A stretch of DNA of 11,302 bases from CAZBZG01 sp964496245 (GTDB taxonomy: Bacteria; Planctomycetota; SZUA-567), in the NCBI GenBank assembly GCA_964496245.1, contig CAZBZG010000147.1:1-11302 (forward strand). Direction: 5' to 3'. The notes below the pieces were generated by a model, which was not told the origin of the DNA, made no database searches, and was given only the letters and a program-made list of their open reading frames with translations. Of the stretch, positions 5,965 through 11,302 are shown piece after piece. How positions within the stretch are numbered: position 1 is the first letter of the stretch; every line of letters begins with the position of its first letter. A program made the position numbers and the translations under genes.

Positions 5965-7571
5965 CCATGGACGAGACCGAAGCCAAGACCCTGCTGTTCG
6001 ATTACCTCTACGGCGAGCTGGACGAGGGCCGCGCCGAAGCGTTCCGGCGCCATCTGGACGCTTGCCCCGCATGCCAGAAGGAACTCGCTTCCACGCGCGC
6101 GTTCCTCCAGGCCTATCGCAAGGCGCCTCCGCCCGCGCCACCGTCCGGCGCGTCAGCCGCGGCCCTGGAAGCTGCGCGCGCGAGCGGGGCCCGGCCGCGT
6201 CCGGCTGTCCGGTCGCAGCAGGAACGGAGAACGCGAGGCGAATCCGGTGCGCGTTCGGCCTCTCCCCCCGCGACGGCACCCGTGCCAGCGCGCGCGCCCA
6301 CGTCTCCGTCGGCTCAACCGGTCCGCACGCCTCGGCCTGCGCGGCGACGCGTCCTCTTCCACCCCGCCTGGTCCCTGGCCGCCGTGTTCGTGGTGGTGGT
6401 GGCTGTGCTGATCGTCCTGCCCACGCTCCAGGAGCGCATGCAGTCGGACGTCAGGCAGGCCAAGCAGGAGGAGAGCGAGCGCACTGCAGCGACCCCGCCT
6501 GCGGCCGAATCCGCTCCCGCGGAGGCGTCACAGCCTGCGGAGCAAGCTCTTGCCGAACGCAGAGCCGTCGACGAGGAGCCCGCTGCCGGGGTTCTCCAGG
6601 ACGAGGAAGTGGAGCGATCGCGCGGCCGGGCAGATGCGCCGCGGGATGCGGTCCGAAAAGAAATCGGAGCCCCTTACGGACCGGTTGGCGGTCCGGCCCA
6701 CGACGACCGCCGCGCGCGCGCTTCCCGAGAGGCCATGGACGAAGCCGCCGCGTTTTCCGGCGAGCCGCCCGCACCGGCGGCTGGAGGGGGCAGGCAGACA
6801 AAGGGGGGCGGCACGCCCGAGCCGGACGTGAAGGCCCTGAAGAAGACCCGGGAAGGATCGCGCCCGCGCCCGCGCAAATCCGCGCTCGAGGCCGAACGCG
6901 ATGCAGAGGCGGTGCAGAAGGACCACGCGCCGCCGCCGGAACCGGCCGCTGAGGCGCCTGCGGTCGCCCTCCCGCCCAAGCGAACGGAGTTTGCGGCTGA
7001 GGCGCCGGCGGTTCCGGAGGCGGCAGCACTGGGCCGGGCCGAAGCAAACAGACCGGAGGCGCCCGGAAAGCTGGCCGCTGCCGAGGCGAGACGCGGGAAC
7101 CTGCAGGCTGAACGGGAGGGTGCGACCGCGACGGATGCGGGCGAGGGCGAGCGCAAGCCCGACCGCGCCCGCGTTCGGGAACACGTCGCCCCCGCCAAGG
7201 CGGGCGTCGACCGTGGCCAAACGCAGGCAGCGGCAGACCGGCTGGCCGAGGCGCGCATCGCCTATGGGGAAGGCCGCTACGCCGAAGGCTTGGCCTTGCT
7301 GCGCGCGAAGACCAAGGGGGCTGAAGAGGCGAAAGCCCGGTCCCTGGCTGCGCTCGTCCTGGAGGTCCGCTTCCTGCTCGCGCTCGCGCGCTGGGAGGAG
7401 GCAAGCGAGGTGATCGAGGCGGTTCGCGCCCGCGACGAGGCAAAGGCCGAAGCGCTCGCCCGCATCCTTGGGCAATCCCGAAAGGCGGCTGCCGTCGAAG
7501 CCGAAGAGAGCCGGCCAGAGAAAAAGAGCCGGGCCATGCCCTTCACCTCCGACCGCTACGAAGCGCAGTAG
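5961..7571 (+). CDS. ZAS-type anti-sigma factor with a long Ala/Glu/Pro-rich exported region
   Basis: The 536-residue product starts in the ATGA overlap with the sigma gene. An N-terminal zinc-binding anti-sigma domain (residues about 5-55) shows the H31-x3-C35-x2-C38 signature (HLDACPAC), which holds an ECF sigma at the membrane until a signal releases it. A Pro/Ala/Arg-rich cytoplasmic stretch (55-130) leads to one transmembrane helix (about 137-154, AAVFVVVVAVLIVLP). The remaining 380 residues should lie outside the cytoplasm. They are strongly Ala/Glu/Pro/Arg-rich to about 420, probably disordered, and end in a TPR-like helical segment (about 422-505: ARIAYGEGRYAEGLALLRAK, ALARWEEASEVIEAVRA). 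Most ZAS anti-sigmas are about 200-300 residues, so the exported part is unusually long. A start at M3 (5967) is possible. Signal and release mechanism are not evident. Confidence 0.9.
   Translation: MTMDETEAKTLLFDYLYGELDEGRAEAFRRHLDACPACQKELASTRAFLQAYRKAPPPAPPSGASAAALEAARASGARPRPAVRSQQERRTRGESGARSASPPATAPVPARAPTSPSAQPVRTPRPARRRVLFHPAWSLAAVFVVVVAVLIVLPTLQERMQSDVRQAKQEESERTAATPPAAESAPAEASQPAEQALAERRAVDEEPAAGVLQDEEVERSRGRADAPRDAVRKEIGAPYGPVGGPAHDDRRARASREAMDEAAAFSGEPPAPAAGGGRQTKGGGTPEPDVKALKKTREGSRPRPRKSALEAERDAEAVQKDHAPPPEPAAEAPAVALPPKRTEFAAEAPAVPEAAALGRAEANRPEAPGKLAAAEARRGNLQAEREGATATDAGEGERKPDRARVREHVAPAKAGVDRGQTQAAADRLAEARIAYGEGRYAEGLALLRAKTKGAEEAKARSLAALVLEVRFLLALARWEEASEVIEAVRARDEAKAEALARILGQSRKAAAVEAEESRPEKKSRAMPFTSDRYEAQ
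6945..7012. repeat. Direct repeat in the exported region of the anti-sigma gene
   Basis: A 20-base unit (gccgctgaggcgcctgcggt at 6945-6964, gcggctgaggcgccggcggt at 6993-7012) recurs 48 bp apart, a multiple of three. It encodes two AAEAPAV segments inside the low-complexity Ala/Glu/Pro region. Confidence 0.6.
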
Positions 7572-7651
7572 CGGGCCGGCGCAGGATCGCCTGCTGCGCT
7601 CTTGTATTCACGCGCTTAGCCGAGATGGCACACTTATTCCATCGCGGACCC

Positions 7652-8626
7652 TTACGCTACGGGATTCCCGCCGGTCCAGCGGAGCGCGACCGTGCGGGCG
7701 ACCGTTTCGAAGCCAAGCCGGCGGTAGAGGCGCACCGCGGGTTCGTTGTCCGCGTAGACATGGAGTTCCGCTTCGGCGGCACCATCTGCGCGCAGTCGCG
7801 TAAGCAGCTGGTGGAGGTTGAGGGTCGCCCATCCCCGGCCACGCAGAGTTTCGGGCGTATTCACACCAAAGACGGCGCGGAACTCGCGGCGCGTGTGATC
7901 GCTCAAGCCGTCCATGCGGGCGGTGATGGCGCGGGACAGCAGGACGCCTCGTGGGTCGGTCAGCGCATGTTCGTAGAGCCGCCAGCCGCGAAAGACGAAG
8001 TCGAGCCAGGTGTCGGGCGACTGACGGCAGGTCCAGTGGACGTTGGTTTTCGCGAGGTGCGGCGCGAGCCGTTCGGGCAGGGGCGGGAGATTGTCGGCCA
8101 GGGAGCATCGCATGAGGAGACTCTCCCGGGTGCGGCGAAAGCCGTGCTTGAGAAAGAGCCTGAGGAGTCCCTTGCAGTCGAGGAAGACGCCCGATCGCTC
8201 GGACCCGTCGATCAAGGTCGCGTAGAACGGCGAGTAAGGCCATGACCCGAACCCGTCGACCAGGCTGACGCCTTCTGCGACGAAGCAAGCGAGCGTTTCT
8301 GCGAGAAGGGCGTCGGCAAGGCCCTGGCGTCGGAAGTCGGGGTCCACGAGCACCATCTCCACCACTCCGGCGGGCGTGTAGTAGGGCTCTTCGACCGTAT
8401 GCCGGTGGAGCATGCCCACGATGCGGGGACCGACGCGCGCCACCAGCAGGTGTTCCGGCCGGAAGCACGCCGCGCGCACGATGCGACGGACGAAGAGGGA
8501 CCTGGTCAGCGGAAAGAAGCCGTGTAGGTCCTGGGCGGCACGGTTCCAGAGCTCCACGATCCGTTGCGCGTCGTGCGCGAACAGACCGCTCCGAAACGTT
8601 GAAAGGTCCCAGGTCTGGGTAGCCAT
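7652..8626 (-). CDS. Tandem GNAT-family N-acetyltransferase
   Basis: The 324-residue cytoplasmic product carries two GNAT acyl-CoA-binding folds. The N-terminal copy (about residues 10-165) has its motif A at VVEMVLVDPDFRRQGLADAL, with the pyrophosphate-loop RRQGLA at 99-104. The C-terminal copy (about 205-318) has GVNTPETLRGRGWATLNL, with RGRGWA at 262-267, and the motif B region HVYADNEPAVRLYRRLGF. Both copies keep the R/Q-x-x-G-x-A type loop, so either could bind acetyl-CoA. Tandem GNAT enzymes include mycothiol synthase MshD, but nothing here shows that substrate. The ATG at 8626 has only a weak ribosome binding site, yet a promoter lies 36 bp upstream and the N-terminus makes sense. It converges with the anti-sigma gene, leaving 80 bp between stops. 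The acceptor substrate is unknown. Confidence 0.88.
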   Translation of the reverse strand: MATQTWDLSTFRSGLFAHDAQRIVELWNRAAQDLHGFFPLTRSLFVRRIVRAACFRPEHLLVARVGPRIVGMLHRHTVEEPYYTPAGVVEMVLVDPDFRRQGLADALLAETLACFVAEGVSLVDGFGSWPYSPFYATLIDGSERSGVFLDCKGLLRLFLKHGFRRTRESLLMRCSLADNLPPLPERLAPHLAKTNVHWTCRQSPDTWLDFVFRGWRLYEHALTDPRGVLLSRAITARMDGLSDHTRREFRAVFGVNTPETLRGRGWATLNLHQLLTRLRADGAAEAELHVYADNEPAVRLYRRLGFETVARTVALRWTGGNPVA

Positions 8627-8661
8627 AGGCGGTCCGTGGGGTGAGGGGCGGGCCCTCGCGG

Positions 8662-8690
8662 ACCCTAAGGGCCGAATGGATTCGTGTCAA
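8662..8690 (-). promoter_or_regulatory. Sigma-70-type promoter of the GNAT gene
   Basis: On the minus strand a perfect TTGACA (8690-8685) is followed by 17 bp and TAGGGT (8667-8662). The -10 is poorer (three of six) but keeps the key A2 and T6. Predicted start is near 8655, about 28 bases before the ATG. Confidence 0.5.
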
Positions 8691-8738
8691 CCCCGCGTTG
8701 TCGCTTCTGTTGCGTGGGCAGGCCGGGGCTGCCGGGCG

Positions 8739-9833
8739 TCACCGGAACATCTGGCACCAGCGGGTCTGGAAGTGGCCCAAGCCCATGCATTTCCACTTGG
8801 GGTTCAGCATGTTCTTGTGATGGCCCGGACTGTGGAACCATCCCATGTTGGTGTCGGACGCGGAGGTCTTGCCGTAGGCGATGTTCTCCGCGCGGGCGGT
8901 CGCGCCGAAGTTCTTGGCTCGCTGGGTGAAGCTCTGTTTGCCCGGAAGGGGCGACGTGTGGCTGAAGAAGTTCTTGGTGGCCATGTCCCGGCAGTGATCG
9001 CGCGCTGCAGCGCACAGCTTCGGATCGATGCTGAGCGGTTTGAGCCCTGAGAGGAGTCGCATGACATTGAGGTGGAGGATGCCGGCTGCCTCGAGCCGGC
9101 CAATCTCGTCCGCCAGCTCGCCATTGGCTTCCAACACGGCCTCTTCTCCCTGCAGCATGGGGCGGACGGCGGCCACGGCTTCGATGCGTGCCAGCCGGTC
9201 GGCAAAGGTGGGGGCCTGGACGGGAGGGGCTTCCGGGGCGTCCGTCTCGCGCGCGTTGTTGCGGCGGCTTCGGCCCTTTTCCCGTTTGCGATCCTCCTCG
9301 GGCAGGAGATCCTCGCAGCGCTTCTCGTAGGCTGCGAATTCCTCGAGCCGGGCCCGCAGGGCCTGGAGTTCTTCGGACGCCTCCAGGGCTTTCTGGGGAT
9401 CGACCAGAAGGATGGTCTCCAGCTTCTGGAGCGCGGGCACGCCCTGGCTCGCAGCCTTGTCCTTGGTGGGATTCGCGCGCAAGCCCTCGAGCGTGGCGCG
9501 AAGCTTCTCGACCTCTCGGGCTGCGGACTTGGTCCACTGCTTCTTGAACATCCTGTGCGTCTGCCGGTTGAGTTGCCGCTCGTAGGCCCGCCAGTCCGAG
9601 CGGAGCGTCTTCTCGACCTCCTTGAGCAGGCGTTCGGCGGCCTCGGGGCCGAAGTCGAGCAGCTTGTCCGCCGCCTGACGCCGGGTGCCCGGATCCTCCC
9701 GCGCCTTGCGGAAAGCGCGCACCAGTTCGTAGACCTGCTTGCGTTCCTCGAGGCTGAGGCGCTCGGCAGCCCGCGCGCAGGCGGGAGCGACGGCGAGGAA
9801 GAAAAGCAGGGCACAGAAGACCGCGGTTCGCAT
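8739..9833 (-). CDS. Secreted CAP/SCP-domain protein with long helical N-terminal region
   Basis: The 364-residue product starts at ATG 9833, six bases after GGAGGAGG. A signal peptide is clear (residues 1-22, hydrophobic core AVFCALLFFLAVAPA, likely cleavage after ARA), so it is exported. Residues 25-190 are charged and helix-prone, with heptad-like Leu spacing at about 105-180. A Pro-rich hinge follows near 200-210. The CAP domain fills about 252-364 with the family's residues in order: LNVMRLLSGLKPLSIDPKL, H280, FFSH292, AEN with E316, and SPGHHKNML with H338. This matches the CAP cavity tetrad (His, Glu, His plus a further His). Bacterial CAP domains are of uncertain function, and no catalytic activity is assigned. 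The protein ends at the domain with no anchor. It has its own promoter, and the GNAT gene follows after 112 bp with a separate promoter. Confidence 0.92.
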   Translation of the reverse strand: MRTAVFCALLFFLAVAPACARAAERLSLEERKQVYELVRAFRKAREDPGTRRQAADKLLDFGPEAAERLLKEVEKTLRSDWRAYERQLNRQTHRMFKKQWTKSAAREVEKLRATLEGLRANPTKDKAASQGVPALQKLETILLVDPQKALEASEELQALRARLEEFAAYEKRCEDLLPEEDRKREKGRSRRNNARETDAPEAPPVQAPTFADRLARIEAVAAVRPMLQGEEAVLEANGELADEIGRLEAAGILHLNVMRLLSGLKPLSIDPKLCAAARDHCRDMATKNFFSHTSPLPGKQSFTQRAKNFGATARAENIAYGKTSASDTNMGWFHSPGHHKNMLNPKWKCMGLGHFQTRWCQMFR

Positions 9834-10123
9834 CAATAGCCTCCTCCGGGGTGGTCACCGTATATTCCATTATACGCCGCAGGCGGAGGCGCGCAAATGC
9901 TTCCTCGTGCGGGGGCATGCGGGAGGGCGGCTGGCCCACTGTTGACGGCCGGCCTGGCGGGGGTGGTTCCGTACGGGGGGGGCCGTAGATGGCCGAACCA
10001 CCCGAAGTCGACGCGCGGTCTGCCCCTTGGCGTGAAGCGGCAAACCTGGGCCGCGATGGTCATGCCAAGGATGAACACCCAGAACCTGTACATCAACCAG
10101 ATGGGACAGGTGGGCGAGCCCAC
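9833..10123 (-). CDS. Doubtful small ORF with one hydrophobic segment
   Basis: An open frame of up to 96 codons fills most of the 390-bp gap between the CAP gene and the barrel gene. Near its start it reads WLMYRFWVFILGMTIAAQVC, a credible membrane segment. The first 40 codons use G or C in third position as real genes here do. The tail is Gly/Pro-rich and less convincing. Its TGA overlaps the CAP ATG by one base (TGATG), which would suit translational coupling. Against it, neither the GTG at 10123 nor the ATG at 10093 has a ribosome binding site, and the CAP promoter lies inside it. It could be a gene remnant. I do not recognise the product. Confidence 0.25.
   Translation of the reverse strand: MGSPTCPIWLMYRFWVFILGMTIAAQVCRFTPRGRPRVDFGWFGHLRPPPYGTTPARPAVNSGPAALPHAPARGSICAPPPAAYNGIYGDHPGGGY
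9860..9896 (-). promoter_or_regulatory. Promoter of the CAP-domain gene with a perfect TATAAT and flanking inverted repeat
   Basis: On the minus strand TATAAT (9874-9869) is a perfect -10. The best -35 is TTGCGC (9896-9891), 16 bp upstream and only weakly matching. The -10 sits inside an inverted repeat, gtata-ttccat-tatac on the plus strand (9860-9875), which could be an operator or chance. Predicted start is near 9862, about 30 bases before the ATG. Confidence 0.6.
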
Positions 10124-10168
10124 GACAACCGACTGGCGGAAGACGCGCTCCGCTCCTCCCGCGACAAG

Positions 10169-10202
10169 AAGAGCGCCCGGCCTGGGGAGGCCGGGCGCTC
10201 TT
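10169..10202 (-). terminator. Hairpin terminator of the beta-barrel gene
   Basis: A perfect 15-bp stem (10169-10183 with 10188-10202) closes on a four-base loop. It sits 20 bases after the stop codon of the barrel gene. On the minus strand it is followed by a short T-rich stretch (cttcttgt), which is imperfect but fits an intrinsic terminator. Nothing on the plus strand needs termination here. Confidence 0.8.
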
Positions 10203-10222
10203 GGTTGCCTCGGTCGGTCGGG

Positions 10223-11302
10223 TTAGAAGGCCCAGGTCGTGCGGAGGCCGAAGAGATGGGCCGAGCGGTCGTCGTCGCCGCCGCCAGCGGCCTCGCCATT
10301 GTAGCGCTCGTAGCCGTACTCGAGGATGCATTTGATGCCGCTCTCGAAGTTGTACTGACCGCTGAAGACGAACTTGTTGTATTCCTGCTCCTCGTTCTGG
10401 TCGAGCTCTTCGTGGATGCCGAGCCACTCGTACATCATGCCGAGGTCGATGTGGTTCGTCACGCCCCAGATGAAGCCGATCTGGGCGACGTCCACGTGGT
10501 AATCGTCGATGTAGGTCCAGTCCCAGCCGTGCTGGTATTCGCCGAAGATCTCGACCGGTGCGGTCTTGGCCTTGTAGTCGAAGCCGAAGCTGAGGGCCCA
10601 TTGGTCCGGCGTGATGAGCTGGCCGTGCGTCTCCTTGTCGCTGAAGCTGTCGATGTGCATGTTGATGAACGAGAGCTCGAGCGTGAGGTTCTCGGTGGGC
10701 AGGAACCAGACACGGGCCGCATAACTCTGGAAGAAGAGCGTGTCGTCGGGCCGGTCCTCGTGGAAACCGCGCGTCCAGGCATTCGATCCGTCCCGGAAAA
10801 GACCCGGGATGTCGTTGTTCTGGAAGACCGCGAGCTGCGCCTGCAGGATGTTCTTCCACGTGTAGTTGGCCTGGAAGAGGAAGACGTTGTCCACCTCGCC
10901 GGGATGTCCGGTGTCGCCCTGCCAGACGTGCGGGTTGTTGGCGTCGGATTCCTGTGCGTCGAACTGGTCTTCGACAGGCGCGAGAAGGAAGACCGGGCCT
11001 TCCCCGGTATACATGTTCGTGGCAGCAAAAGAGCTGTGATTGTGGTGGTAGCTCTGGATGATGCCCAGGGTCTTGTCCTGGCCGTAGGGCACCTCGCCCT
11101 TGCCGAAGATGATGTCCCAGTTGGAGCCGCGGATGCTGCGCCAGACGAACTTGCACTCCTCGAGCAGGTCGTCCTGGTCGGTGCTGGGGCGGGCGCCGTA
11201 GAACCAGTAGCCGTCTGGAGACGCCGCCTCTTGCCGGTCGTCCGCCCAGAAGTCGTCCAGATCGAGCTTGATGTAGAGGTAGCTCGTCTCGGTGGCATTG
11301 AC
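10223..11302 (-). CDS. Outer-membrane beta-barrel (porin-like) protein, 5' end missing
   Basis: The reading frame is open to the right edge, so at least 359 residues are present and the N-terminus with its signal peptide lies beyond the window. A GTG at 11092 is an internal Val codon, since in-frame coding continues upstream (for example YLYIKLDLDD, GYWFYGARP, KFVWRSIRGS). The protein is made of alternating polar/aromatic strands with Asp/Gly/Asn-rich loops: FGKGEVPYGQD (about 66-76), LFQANYTWKNILQAQLAVF, LTLELSFINMHID, WALSFGFDYKAK, IGFIWGVTNHIDLGMMYEW, GQYNFESGIKCILEYGYERY. The last residue is Phe in LRTTWAF, the usual C-terminal signal for BAM-dependent insertion. This supports a diderm outer-membrane pore or exporter. 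I cannot place it in a named porin family. A strong hairpin terminator follows the TAA. Confidence 0.82.
   Translation of the reverse strand, partial: VNATETSYLYIKLDLDDFWADDRQEAASPDGYWFYGARPSTDQDDLLEECKFVWRSIRGSNWDIIFGKGEVPYGQDKTLGIIQSYHHNHSSFAATNMYTGEGPVFLLAPVEDQFDAQESDANNPHVWQGDTGHPGEVDNVFLFQANYTWKNILQAQLAVFQNNDIPGLFRDGSNAWTRGFHEDRPDDTLFFQSYAARVWFLPTENLTLELSFINMHIDSFSDKETHGQLITPDQWALSFGFDYKAKTAPVEIFGEYQHGWDWTYIDDYHVDVAQIGFIWGVTNHIDLGMMYEWLGIHEELDQNEEQEYNKFVFSGQYNFESGIKCILEYGYERYNGEAAGGGDDDRSAHLFGLRTTWAF

Noticed and set aside
6528..7475. 315-codon minus-strand frame opposite the anti-sigma gene
   Set aside because: No domain and no start signals; the plus-strand frame has a ZAS motif, a membrane helix and ATGA coupling.
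7579..7599. Weak hairpin between the convergent anti-sigma and GNAT genes (gcagg-atcg-cctgc or gcgcag...ctgcgc)
   Set aside because: The stem is only 5-6 bp and the following T-rich stretch is short; it could help termination but is not better than chance in this GC-rich DNA.
8651..8673. ggccct...agggcc inverted repeat in the CAP-GNAT gap
   Set aside because: Six-bp stem with an 11-base loop and no T-tract; it overlaps the GNAT -10 box, so base composition is the simpler explanation.
9897..10226. Plus-strand frame of 109 codons in the gap
   Set aside because: It runs through the terminator hairpin, has no ribosome binding site and shows no recognisable sequence.

Overview
The window is GC-rich (about two thirds by eye, not computed), with Shine-Dalgarno-led genes and sigma-70-type promoters. 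It looks chromosomal, from a Gram-negative (diderm) bacterium. The best lineage hint is the tetratricopeptide protein: its 'NHLAWLLAT...DPxAR' repeat is a style very common in Planctomycetota and relatives. The zinc-type anti-sigma partner and an outer-membrane barrel fit a diderm. A planctomycete or a neighbouring uncultured phylum is an inference, not a proof. I saw no tRNA, rRNA, CRISPR array, insertion sequence or phage gene.

Layout from left to right. (1) The 3' half of truB (tRNA pseudouridine-55 synthase) on the plus strand ends 18 bp from the convergent end of a LarA-family nickel-pincer racemase gene. (2) On the minus strand, a protein with a novel N-terminal helical region, a Pro/Gln-rich linker and a C-terminal receiver domain lies just upstream of larA and may be co-transcribed with it. 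(3) Upstream of that, also on the minus strand, is a long membrane-anchored TPR protein with its own promoter. (4) The TPR gene is divergent from an ECF sigma factor/anti-sigma pair on the plus strand. The two transcription units start from back-to-back promoters whose -35 boxes are only 11 bp apart, and the sigma and anti-sigma genes overlap by ATGA. (5) Convergent with the pair is a tandem-GNAT acetyltransferase on the minus strand. (6) Upstream of it is a secreted CAP/SCP-domain protein with a long helical N-terminal region. (7) After a mostly gene-free gap of about 390 bp, holding a doubtful small ORF, a strong hairpin terminator closes an outer-membrane beta-barrel protein that runs off the right edge.

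How the genes relate. The ECF sigma and its ZAS-type anti-sigma form a self-contained transmembrane signalling switch. The divergent TPR protein is the nearest candidate to share its regulation. The CAP protein and the beta-barrel are envelope or secreted proteins, so the right half has a cell-envelope flavour. The LarA homologue, the receiver protein and the GNAT protein show no obvious pathway link to the rest. Five promoter candidates with TTGACC/TTGACA-like -35 boxes and 16-17 bp spacers were found. Three of them lie downstream of, or overlap, the start of the longest open frame, so shorter starts are given for those genes. No convincing new multi-gene defence or metabolic system was seen. 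The most unusual items are the anti-sigma architecture, the receiver protein and the TPR protein.
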